Shown one piece after another: positions 24,857 through 35,779 of a stretch of DNA of 64,000 nucleotides. This stretch comes from Rhipicephalus microplus (Eukaryota; Arthropoda; Arachnida; Ixodida; Ixodidae). Both the position numbers and the translations under genes were made by a program. Position 1 is the stretch's first letter. Each line of letters begins with the position of its first letter. Below the pieces are notes generated by a model. The model ran no database searches and was not told the DNA's origin. It worked only from the letters and a program-made list of their open reading frames with translations. The DNA is taken from assembly GCF_043290135.1 (NCBI RefSeq), contig NC_134707.1:70423906-70487905 (forward strand). The letters are read 5' to 3'.

Positions 24857-24869
24857 CAGTAGTTATTGG
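24857..24869. repeat. TSD right of LINE element A
   Basis: Partner of 19539-19551, 12 of 13 bases identical. Confidence 0.7.
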
Positions 24870-26600
24870 GCGGCACAAAAAGTGGGTGTAGACACTATCG
24901 GCCGAGCATTTCTTTCGTAACAGTACTGTTTGAAATGCAAGTCTTGTGCGCTTTGCAATTCGCAGACAACACGCAGTGGCGCTGTCTCTCACATCAATGT
25001 AACTCTTTGAACCTTTCTCGAGTATGAGCACTATTAGTGTCAAACGTTGAGGACAACTCTGTACCTCTTCAGAATGAATAAACTTCGTATGTGACACCGA
25101 CCCAACTCAAAGTGCATGTTTGATTTATAGCCAGCGCGTACCAGGCTCTGTACACCATCACTCCCTCGTTCGTTTCAGTGAACGTACTTGATATTGCGAC
25201 ACATAACTCTCTGGGCGGCGAGTGACGCATTCCGGGCGCCATCGAAATGACGTCGCCCTTGCGAAACCACGGTTTTTAGCACATATGTGCCTCCTTTGGC
25301 ATGTGAAGATATCAGCTTCGTAGGGGCACCCTCAACAAATCAGGTTCGCTGAAACATTGCGAAGCAATGCTGTAATGTAATCTCAAATATGACCAGGGTC
25401 TTTGCTGCTTCCACAATCACAGGTAGCCTAGCAAGGTCTTTCTGGCGTCTTATAATTAGCACAGTGATTGCATTATTGAGATTTTTGAAGACAGAATTAG
25501 TTTTGTGCACTAATGATCCAATGTTATGCATCAGCATGCATCACTAGCTCAGGTTTTATCGCGTTTCTCTCAACTTTATCTATCGACGAATTCCGATTTG
25601 CTCTGGAGCCCTTAGACTGCTAAAGTTACTTATAGAATTTTACATAGCTCTGTGACTTTGCAAAAAGTTGCCAGCACGCCACTCAACTTGCTGATCTTAT
25701 TCATTTTGTGGGAAATTGAATTGTGTAATTTATTAGGCTCGAGGGTATATACGGCCCAAAAATGCGCCTAGTAACACGATGATTTTAGGGATCGATGTTC
25801 GAAAGGACCGCTGCGCAATCATGAGAGCAATGCATTGCTGCAATAGTTGCCAAGAAACAACGAAAAACTTTCATTCATCAGCAGAAAAAAAGAAAAAAAC
25901 TTTGAAATACTCTACAAAGTGAGTGCAGATGGTAAACATGAATTTCTTGATGAGATTAAGCATTTTAAACAAATTTACAATCCTTCAGTATTTAAATAAT
26001 GGCGGCTTTTGTAGTATACTACTAATGATTTTAATGTTTTGTGAGTACTTGTAGAATACTAGGACAGCCGGAGGACTCGAACGCTCCAGCTGCCTTTCAA
26101 GACTCTTGGTAGGGCAGAGACAGACGTACGAATGTCTGCCGAGTTACTAAAATATTGCATACAGCCCGCGCCACAGTTTGTTACTTCTCAAAATAGTAAC
26201 CAAGAGAATGGAGTGAACATCAAGCAGCCACATATTGCGAAGTTTAGACAAAGCACCAAGAAAGAATCCCCTTAGGGCAAACTGGCTGTCATGAACGTAG
26301 CACTGATGTGCCAAATCTTTGTGGGCTGCCTCCACCAACCTGTCTGCAAATCACAGGAACGCAGTGTCATACTCTAAGACCAGTTCTATGCTCAGCCATG
26401 TATCCTTTCTGCTGAGACATCATACTAGCATTTGTACCTTTATAGAGTGTCATCAGCAGACGTCGCCTTTCAGAAGTCGTGATGGTGTTGCGACACTTTT
26501 TTCCTCTAGGAGGAACGCAAAAGGAGAGATTTGGAGAGTGCAATGCAGCGGAAGCACGAGAACTTACTAAACGTTCTTATTTTCTTTATATTTTTTATCA

Positions 26601-27329
26601 AGGGGAATGCTATGGGTATGATTTTAAAAGAAAATGAATGAACAATAAATTATGGTTGAACTCTCCACGGAACTCCGGACATTTTTGGTACGGGCTCTAT
26701 TTTCTTTCCCGTGGAGATGTTTCACTGAAGCTTGAAATAAACAAGAGAAGACGAGTAAAATTGAGTTTCTCTGAGTCGCATGGTACTCGGTTTCGATTTT
26801 CGCATAACGAGATGAAATCAATTTTCTCAGTTCAGCATGGATGGCTTCTGCTTTCATGTACGCACAACACAGTGATTCTGAAATGTAGACGATGGGGTCC
26901 TGCCCTTAATCCCGTTATTTTTTTTAAAGCGAAGTATTTCTTAGGGGACTTCGGCGACTTTTTCGCTAGCTGATACACACCAAAATTAGTATTGCGTGAC
27001 GTGGTTGTATGAAAACATAATTGACAGGTCCATACATAGAAAGCATGATATGCACAGCATAATTTAATTTTTGCTGGCTGCTGCTTTGCCTTAACTCAAA
27101 TTCCAAAATGTCTGAGATCTGCTGGCTTTTTTTTTTTCATTAGCGTGAAACGTCAGTATTTGACGCTGCCTTGCAACAGGTGAACTCAAGTTATTGAGCG
27201 CTATGGTCGAGTGATGAGCACTGCGGAAAGCTTTTTTAAAGTGTAACCCTAGCATGGCGCGGACCACTCCTCCTAATACGTAAATAATTTGTTGCTATAT
27301 CCGAATCATAACATTTTGGGTCAACAGTC
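26601..27329. other. no recognisable gene
   Basis: Unassigned AT-rich sequence after the visible end of duplication copy 1. A T-run region near 27130 may continue the match to about 59.9 kb, but weakly. Confidence 0.4.
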
Positions 27330-28290
27330 CTCATCTTAAGCCTAATATGGAGCTGGAATACGCATTTGTTGCTTCCATATGCCCGTTGATCCTTTTAAGA
27401 AAAACATGCTTCTTAACTTTACAGACACACGAAGTAAGATATATTGGCCCCATATGCTGAATGGCTCGCAGCTTTCCGGGCTTAGGTATGAGGACCACTT
27501 CTGACGTTTTCCATTATTCTGGTATTTTGCCGTTCGTCCAACACGTGTTGATGTAATCTATGAGGTCTTTGTCACCTGACTGTCTAGGTTCCGGAGAATC
27601 ATTTTCAACAGCCTATCAGGCTCGGTGATTACTTTGGTCTTGAGGTTCAGCAAGGCAGCTCTTATTTCTTGTTTTTAGTAGTTCATATCCAGATCTTCAT
27701 TAAATGAGCCTTCTTACTCCTTGTGATTTTTGTGCGGAGGTTTCGCAAGCTACAATTATACAAGATCTTCTCCCATTACTCTCATTGATATGTAGCGTTT
27801 AACGTCCCAAAGCCACCATTTCATTATGAGAGACGCCGTAGTGGAAGGCTCCGGAAATTTCGACCACCTGGGGATCTTTAACGCGCACCCAAATCTGAGC
27901 CACGGGCCTACAACATTTCCACCTCCATCGGAAATGCAGCCGCTGCAGCCGGGATTTGAACCCGCGCCCTGCGGGTCAGCAGCCGAGTACCTTAGCCACT
28001 AGACCACCACGGCGGGGCCATTACTCTCATGTTGGCCTTGTATTGGTGCTTCATCTTAGTCGTCTTGGCTCTCGATGCTGCGTTGGTGTTGTCTGGGTCG
28101 AGTAAGTGTCTAGGAAACCTCCTTGTCTTGGTCGTGCTTGTGTTTTTGTTCATAGTTTTGCACCTCATTGCATAGCTATACGCAAAGCTGTGTGCAGTGT
28201 TATTCAATTTGCTTGTTTACTTGTGTGACTTTTCTCAGATTTCTGTTGTTTTTTCGTGGGCATTTGTTCAAGCACTTCATTTATATTCGG
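27330..28290 (-). mobile_element. degenerate LINE ORF2 fragment (RT N-terminal region)
   Basis: On the minus strand, split across several frames, one can read RRFPRHLLDPDNTNAASRAKT (the linker before reverse transcriptase; about 28060-28140), EIRAALLNLKTK and LLKMILRNLD (about 27590-27660), WTNGKIPE, stop, WKTSEVVLIPKPGKL (about 27470-27545) and PIYLTSCVCKV (about 27420-27450). This is the conserved order at the start of the reverse transcriptase in the same LINE group as 29043-31434. It carries stops and frameshifts throughout, and a younger SINE (27786-28017) splits it. Confidence 0.75.
27786..28017 (-). mobile_element. young Ruka-type SINE with perfect TSD
   Basis: Complete SINE on the minus strand. 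The head GCCCCGCCGTGGTGGTCTAG keeps A box TGGTCTAGTGG and B box GGTTCAAATCC, and the core and 3' blocks are close to the copy at 60590-60849. It is flanked by a perfect 13-bp direct repeat CCATTACTCTCAT at 27773-27785 and 28018-28030 (boundaries may shift by a base). It sits inside the older LINE fragment, which dates it as the later event. Confidence 0.92.
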
Positions 28291-29030
28291 ACAATAGATG
28301 AACACGTGAGCGGCCTATGAGTCAGGCTATACCGCACTCACAAGCCGTGAAGTAACAAGCAGTTGGTGGAACTAGCGGCTGCATTCCAGCAAAATATATT
28401 GTCCTATTGTCAACTGCACGTGAAATCGAACGATTTGCAGCGGCAGTGTAGAAAGCAATTCTTACACTCCTACGAACTCTGCAGGTCGTACGCGCTATAG
28501 CAAAATGTCGGCCACCAGTGGTGGGCGGGCTCTAGAGCTGGCCACTTCTACGTCTTCTTTTACCCCGAATATGCTTTTACGGCCCACTGTTCATACCTGT
28601 ATTACAGACACTCAACCACTAGTTTTTTGCTGAAAACAAGTTTCTGGTTCACCATGTCATGACCACTTTAATTCTTGTGCGGTATTCCTTATGTGGTTGG
28701 AATTTTTTTCACTCCGATTGTACATGTCATGGGCTTTGCGCTGGTCACATTTTAATCTTCTCTATATTCTTGACGTTCATCATCGGACAGTTAGAGGACT
28801 ATTTTTGACGCGAATTTGCGAGAATTGTTTGTTGATCCATGTTGTGATACACACAATCCAACATCGCCAAACGTGACAAAAATACCAAATTTTTTGCCGT
28901 GTCGCTTCTCAGGCAGCTGAAGCAGGTCTAAGCTGGCCATTTTGGTGTCTTTACATCTCGTCCGACGATTTCATAACACGTATTTGTTTTGAAAATTTTC
29001 GAGTCTGATCTTCTTTGTTCCTATCATTTT
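28291..29030. other. no recognisable gene
   Basis: Unassigned sequence between two LINE fragments; the first bases may be further decayed LINE. Confidence 0.45.
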
Positions 29031-29042
29031 TCGCCGAGTATA

Positions 29043-31434
29043 TAAAGCTGCCCTAACAGAAGCAGAGGTTAGGGCAGCTTTGCAAAGCAGTAAGCGCAAC
29101 ACAGCACCCGGTACAGACGAGATTACGTACACACTTCTGCGTAATTTATATTACCAGTCCATCGAATATTTACCCGCTTTTTACAACGAACATTGGAAAA
29201 ACGGCACGCTACCACAGGAGTGCCGACACGCAGAAATCATACTTATTCCAAAGCCTGGCAGGCCGCTATCCCCCCCGAATCTTCGCCCTATATACTTAAC
29301 TTCATGTGTAGCTAAACTCTTTGAACGCATTGTCCTCTCTCGACTACAACCATTTCTCGAAGACAATCACTTTTTTCCTGATACAATATTCGGCTACCGT
29401 CCTGGTATCTCTACACAGGACGTATTATTACAGCTTAAGGAGGGCGTGTTAGATAGCCCCACTTCAAGCAGGTCCGAGATATTCTGGCCCTGGATATGAC
29501 GGGTGCTTTTGACAGCGTCTCCCACGACCTTATTCTTGACAATCTCACTTCATCTCAGTGTGGCTCACGTATCTACAAATACGTCCGGTCCTTTCTTTCT
29601 GACCGCATGGCCACTATTGGGATTGGAGACCTCCGTTCGGACGTCATTCGTCTCGCAGGCAGAGGAACACCACAGGGCTCGGTTCTCTCGCCCACTTTGT
29701 TCAACGTGGTTATGGCTAAACTCCCTTCCCTATTACAACAGGTTCCCAACATCCAGCATGCCATCTATGCAGATGACATTACAATTTGGGCAACCAAAGG
29801 ATCAGACGGAACCATTCAGGACGCCCTACAAGAAGCTGTGTCTGTGGTACAAGGCTATGCTGATGCCGACAGCCTTACGTGCCTAGTGGATAAGTCACAG
29901 TTCTTATTGGTATACAAGCGGCGCCGCAAAACCGCTGATTCTCCTGACATTTCGCTGTTTCTTGATGGCCATCCTATTCCTCTGGTACCACGAATTCGCA
30001 TTTTAGGCCTCTACCTTCAGTCCAACGGCAAGGCCTCGCACACTACACACCTTCTGGCTCAGCAGATAACTCAAATTACACACATGATCCAACGCATCAC
30101 CAATCGCAGGAGAGGCCTCTGTGAGAAGGATGTCCTCCGCTTAGTACAACCACTCATAGTTAGTCGGCTCACCTATCATCTTCCCTTTCACAATCTCACG
30201 CTAGCTCAAATAAAAAAGATGGACATCCTTCTACGAATAGCTGTGAAGGCGGCTATTGGCTTCCCTCCACACGCATCTACACAACGCCTCCCTCAATTAG
30301 GAGTCCACAACACAATAACCGAACTCATCGAGGCCCAGCACAACAGTCAGCTCCAACGGCTCAGGCAGACCCGTCCGGGCTGCGCCATCCTGTCTCGTCT
30401 TGGCTACCCGATTCCTCAAAAACGCGCACAAGTACCGCGACATAAACTTGCTTCTACGGTCCGCGCACTCATCAAGTGCCTCCGATTCCACGCAATATGA
30501 ATCCCTCCCGCCACGCCGGTCGTCGACGTGCCCGAGTTCAGGCTATGACACGCGTCTTTGGTGATGGTACCTCAGACTTACAAGTACTTTACACTGATGC
30601 AGCACGCTACCCAGAGAAGTCAGCCATGTGTTTAGCCGTGACAGATGACACAGACGCCCTTGTGGCGTCTGCCACACTTCGCACTACAGACAGTGGTCTG
30701 GCAGAGGAGAGAGCTCTCGCTCTGGCAATTGTTCACGCTACGACACTGTCACATGACTCCCCTGTCACCATTGTAACAGATTCACAAGCTGCTTGCCGTG
30801 CTTTCGCTCAAGGACTTGTGGCTGCACATACACACAATATCCTCTCTTCTGTCTCACCGTCTGCATTACGTCCTGTGCGTATCGTCTGGACTCCTGTACA
30901 TGCCTCTCTCCATAGTGATGAACGCGTTCATGCGGTTGCCCAAGAGCTGACCGGCCGGGCTCCATTGGAAGAGCTGTCCAATCCAGACGACGCATCGACA
31001 GAACCACTAAACTACAAGGCCACGCTGGAGTACTACCGACAGGGCCGTTATAAATATCCTTCCCCTCATCCTTCACTTAACAGAGCAGATGCTGTCGCTT
31101 GGCGGCAACTACAGACCAATTCATTTCCTTGCCTTTATATGCTAAATTGCTTTCATCCGACTCTCTACCCCTCTTACTGCCCCTTCTGTGGATCCGTACC
31201 GACGGTGTTCCGCTCCACGTGGGAATGCTCTGCCCCACAGGGCGTTCCTCCCATTCCCAATCCCACCCCTTCCTTTTGGGAGTCTGCTTTTCTCAGCTTA
31301 CGCCAGCAGGAACAGCAGCAGCTGATCCAGCGGGCTCGCAGGGACGCGCAAGGCAATGTAGCCCTGGACTGAGGGCCCCACCCAATGAAGGCTCTGTGTG
31401 CATTTGTTATTAATAAATGTTTATTCTCTCTCTC
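29043..31434 (+). mobile_element. LINE element C, 5'-truncated (I-like)
   Basis: A plus-strand LINE that begins inside the reverse transcriptase region and runs to a natural 3' end, AATAAATGTTTATT followed by a CT-repeat tail (31412-31434). Imperfect direct repeats TCGCCGAGTATA (29031-29042) and TCGCCAAGTATA (31435-31446) flank it, which fits a TSD with one mismatch. At the truncated 5' junction a 14-nt inverted repeat (29044-29057 against 29068-29081) folds back on the first coding bases. It belongs to a different family from elements A and B. Confidence 0.85.
29052..31372 (+). pseudogene. LINE ORF2 (RT-RNase H) with two frameshifts
   Basis: C-terminal part of an ORF2 polyprotein. Segment 1 (to 29499) gives TEAEVRAALQSSKRNTAPGTDEITY and RPIYLTSCVAKLFERI. 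After a frameshift near 29455-29475, segment 2 (to 30500) gives LALDMTGAFDSVSH, GTPQGSVLSPTLFN and YADD, the reverse transcriptase core. A second frameshift near 30476-30500 leads to segment 3, ending at 31372, with an RNase H domain: LYTDAARYP, EERALALAIVHA, VTDSQAACRAF and VWTPVHASLHSDERVHAVA. The last motif keeps its His and Asp equivalents only approximately. A C-terminal Cys pair YCPFCG follows. Non-functional. Confidence 0.85.
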
Positions 31435-31446
31435 TCGCCAAGTATA

Positions 31447-31851
31447 ACGTGATATTGCACGCAAATTTCTCGCGTTTGGTAACAATCTGTTAGATGGTCA
31501 GTGTGTACTCTCTTGTGAAAGTAACGATGCAGCAGTCAGTGGAATGCAAATATTTCCATAGTAAATTGATATATTTCGGCAGCAGTGGTGGCAAACTACC
31601 GTGCTTTCCAGCCAAGACATGTCACAGGACACACATGGCAGCAGGCGCAAGTCGTGGACTGCTGTTGAAGCTAATATACAATACCCAAAACGGGACACAT
31701 ATACATGAGTCAACCTGAGCTGCCAACGAAATTCCAAGAAATTAAAAGATATTACAAAAAATGCGAGAGAAAAGGCAAAGGGAGGGTGGTAGGAAAAGAA
31801 TAGGCAATTTTATGCCAGAATGAAATATCTTAACTTGTTTGAATAGTAATT
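31447..31851. other. no recognisable gene
   Basis: Unassigned sequence between LINE C and an old SINE. Confidence 0.5.
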
Positions 31852-32010
31852 GTTGGTGTTTGTCATACCGAAATCACTACATGTTTATGGTAGACGCTGC
31901 ATTGCAGGCCTCAGGAATTTTGGACCACTTTGGGCTTTTTAATGTGCATCTAAGTATAAGTACAGGGAGCTCAGGCTTTTCCGCCTCCACCGTAAATGCG
32001 GCGCAGCTGC
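31852..32010 (-). mobile_element. old Ruka-type SINE fragment
   Basis: Decayed minus-strand copy. It reads TTTGGACCACTTTGGGCTTTTTAATGTGC and CTTTTCCGCCTCCACCGTAAATGCGGC, matching the intact copy in order; the tRNA-like head is poorly preserved. Confidence 0.7.
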
Positions 32011-35000
32011 ATAAGGTAGGTGACTCATTAGCTTTCTGGCTTCACACAAGTCATCATCATCCACTTCGTGGAGAAGGCAGGATTTCTTTTATCTCTACTC
32101 GTGATATCTGCCAGTGATGAATGGCTTGCTGTGCGTGAAGATTATTATTCACTTAGGGGGAAGCCACTGATCTGCTGCTAAGGACAGCTTAGAGGGTGTC
32201 AGTCACATAGTAAAAATGAGTGCGGTACATGCACGTACATTTTACAGCGACACTTCTCTTATCTTGACGTAAACAAGTGACGAAGCAAGGAAAAGCTGGT
32301 TCCGTGTCACGAATCGCGCTTTTTGTGGTAGAATCAAAATGCATACAGCCAGGCTGATTAGGTCGAGACTTCCTGAATAACTCATAAGCGGACGCCCATG
32401 AAATGTGCTCGAGTGTTCAGTTGTGCGCGAAAATGGATGCACAAAAATTCATTACCTGTTATCTTGGGGCTGACCTCTGGTAAGCCAGATAACCCCACAT
32501 ATTAATCAATCTGTTGAGCCAGACTTTCAGTTAGCAAGCAATACGTCACGCATTCAATGATGTAAACAAGACAGAACAACAAAAAAAAAAAACAGACTCT
32601 TCATATACCTATCACACAATAACCCTACACGATACCTCATTAACGTAAAACATTGATCAACCGGCAAAGGCTTATTCTGCGGTGACCCGCAAGGCCGCCG
32701 TCTCTGTTATGTTCTAGTTAATTACGGAGCTGGCGCCCAGCTACGAGATAATGCGCTCAGCCTGTATGGACCGAATATGCCTTTCTAAACAGAACAAGAA
32801 AAAAAGATGACCTCGGGACTCCTTGTGGAAAAGTGCACAAGCTATCGGTGTGGTCCACTATATTGCGGCAAGTTCGCAACTTTTTGTTCTCGTTGCACCA
32901 CGACACAGGTTGAGGTGCTAGTACTGATAAAGGTTTTTATCCTCCTTCCTTAATTCTGATGGAAGTAAACTAAAATTGAAATTGACGTTGAAAAATATCA
33001 CAAAGAAAAATTTGAAAAATTTTCTTGAGCTACTTAATCTAGGCAGAAATTTCTCAGAGCAGACATTCACTGATCTATTAAAGATGCATCTGGCGCATAC
33101 TAAAGAAAGAGTAGGTTGAGGGGAGATTTATGTTCGTTGATGAATTAGTTCTTTTTATTTGCCAACTATATTTGTTGAAGACATTGTAGAGGAGATTGCG
33201 CGAAACATTGCGAAAAACAAGAAGATCGAAATGAACCAATTGCGCTTAACAATGACAAAGTTCCATACATAAGGCTAACGCTTATGCCTCCGCATTTGTT
33301 ATACATCGCGAGCCATTATCAACGGTTCATTACGTAGTTGATAACATCCATCATTTTTATATACGATAATTCTGAGTTTTAAAAATTGTTTCAATTATCA
33401 GGGTCCTGCATTGGGGTGAGATAGCAAAACGTCGTCATAGTGGCATGCTTTTTGAAGGACTGGCGTCGTTGCGACTTCGTCGCAGAGTGGCACCTAGTTT
33501 TCTCAAGTTCCTTACGACGACGATGATTAAACGAAGAATGCGCTAAATGATGTTTTACAGTGAACGTGCACAAAGTAACTATACAACGAAAATTTAGCTT
33601 TTGTTGGGGGCTGCATCTAGAACCGAGAACAAGTTGAAGCCACAGCTATCAGGAGTCTGTGCCTGCGTACGGTGGCGTCACCGTCATCTGCTTAACTGAT
33701 AGAACGATTGAGGTCGAAAAAGAGCGAAAGAGAGACTTGCGCAGGGACTTTAGAATTGCAACAGGTAGTGAGCCGCGGTGTTATTTTGTGCAATGCCTTG
33801 TGCCAGCTCTCGTTTCATGTTACAGCGCAACGCATCTCGCGCCGTGGGGCACGACATAGTGGGTTGATTTGTGGGACTACAAAGAAGAGTGGCGTTGCTG
33901 CAAGTGACACTTTGTGTGTGGAAACACCAGCGTACCCTTAAGGTTTCTTCACAGTCCGGCGACACGTCCATGCCAGCCAGCAGCGACAAAAGTTGATGAC
34001 TCCAGGTTTACCACGCTACGCAGACGCAAAAATCGAGTGTTCTCAACGCCCAAGCGCGCCGCGCCTTCTCGACTTGATGCACGCTCATTTGTTCAGCTTA
34101 TCAGAACATCAAAACACCTAAATGACTCCACTCACTATTCACATGATGCCGTATGGTAATAATGGGTAGTAATTTTTATTTCAACTTTGTTCTAGTCTTT
34201 AGCATTTATAATGGCCCAAATTTCTAGGTTCATCTAACGCTATGTACTAATTCCGGTGAAGGTCAACGCCACCAATATCCGCCATTGAAACCTGCAGCAC
34301 TCCTTCAACCAATCATGTGTCGCATGTCAGGAGAGCTGACTAGCACATTGCCTATTGCCGCTCTAGTTTTTCTTGCACAAGGCACCATTTCGCAGGAAGA
34401 AAAAAAGATTGCGATAAAAGTTATCAGGCACGCTATAATAAAAAAAACAACCCAATCCAGTGCATAAGGCTGCTATGAAGCAGCACAAAACACGCTATGA
34501 AGTTGAAAAAGCGCTTGTACATTGTTGAGACGAAGCTTTCAAAAAAGGTTCTACGAGCATTCTGTGCCAAAGAAGTTGTGCAAGCGAATACATCTAATGC
34601 ATCTTTTTGCTTAAGGGTGATCGTATTTGACTAATTGTGTCCCCCAATGAACTTGAATGACAGCCTTGTGGTCGTTTACTTCTCTTTTTCCATACATCGT
34701 CAAAACACTGCTATACATTCTGTATTTGCTGCGTGACTTGTTGTCGACATGAATATTGATATGGTAAGGCTTCACATTTTATGTTAGAAAATGTAGTATT
34801 CTAATGTGGCAACTCCACTGATTCAGTGCCAAAATCTAAGGCTGCTATGATGTCTTTAAATATGCGTTTGTATTGCCTTTTCTATATTCCCGTTCAATAG
34901 CCTCCGATTTATTTAGGTAGACCCTCTTTTTCGGAATTCGTTTGTTACAGTTTCAGACGAAGTACGGCGCAGCCTTCACAACGAGGTATATTGCGTACAA

Positions 35001-35084
35001 AATAGAAGTTTAGATACAGGAATATTTTTGCATCGATTTATGATAGACACTAACGTGTGGCCGTAACACTTCGGTGATACAAGA
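32011..35084. other. no recognisable gene
   Basis: Three kilobases without recognisable genes or repeats apart from short A-runs (32580-32592). Short GC-richer frames near 33660-34160 have no domain I can name. Confidence 0.45.
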
Positions 35085-35572
35085 TTAGAGAGTTTTAGTA
35101 CTGCGTACGCTGGGTACGTGGCAGCGTTGCGTACGTAAGGACGCCACGTTCTTCGTAGTGCGCATGCGCAGACCGCGGCACGCACGTATCTCGTCCCGTA
35201 CGCAGCCGCTACGTACGCACGCATGAGATGCGTGCGTGCGTACGTATGAGCTGATCGCGCCGCTCTCGAACAAGTTCGCGACAGCGCGAGACTTCATTTT
35301 GCAAAATGGCGGCATCGAAGGCAAGCACTGACTGGTTCTGTGGCTTAAAATATGCCCATAATCTGGCTATAACACTTGGATTGGCTCACATTAGCTGTCA
35401 ACAACACGTGCTTCTATTTTGATCTACCAGATGACGCAACACGCTTCACGCTCGTTACGTACGCGGGTACTACGGCGTACTAAAAGCCGATTAGTGGCAA
35501 ACGACGCCACGTAACGTAAGGCGCTTGCGTGATGCGTACGTAGCACCATTCCGCAGTACTAAAACTCTCTAA
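35085..35572. mobile_element. TA-flanked MITE, CGTACG-rich
   Basis: A 488-bp non-coding element with perfect 21-bp terminal inverted repeats at 35085-35105 and 35552-35572. If the TA on each side is the target duplication, the repeats start GAGAGTTTTAGTACTGCG. A TA target fits the Tc1/mariner superfamily. The interior is dense in CGTACG and TACGTA words, themselves palindromic, so much of each arm can pair. It contains TTTTGCAAAATGGCGGC near 35300. No transposase is present. Confidence 0.85.
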
Positions 35573-35779
35573 AAACTATCCTCGGCTTCTGCACCGCTAC
35601 CGACATGGGCCTTATTTCCATGAAAACGCTATAGACTGATAATGAATGTTTCAGAACTTGTTGAAAAAACTCGGCAGATCCCACGTAGAGTTGGAATCGA
35701 TGATATTAGAAGCACGACTAAGAAACGTTGATATGTCATTTTAAAATCAGTACAACGTTACGAGGTGGAGGCAAATAAT

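Larger units (their letters stand above)
12980..26600 (+). repeat. segmental duplication, copy 1
   Basis: Copy 1 of a colinear duplication whose copy 2 is 42150-59815, in direct orientation. Matching anchors (copy 1 / copy 2): 12987-13190 / 42215-42420; 14012-14480 / 44160-44590; 14530-15110 / 44640-45240; 16590-17110 / 52595-53105; 18080-18320 / 53385-53600; 18455-18800 / 53755-54060; 19150-19270 / 56135-56255; 19318-19395 / 57560-57645; 25010-25320 / 57965-58290; 25780-26560 / 59005-59805. Identity is moderate (roughly 65-75 percent by eye) with many indels. Copy 1 alone carries the SINEs at 13.6, 15.4 and 17.3 kb and LINE element A. No coding exon was recognised in the shared sequence. Confidence 0.75.
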
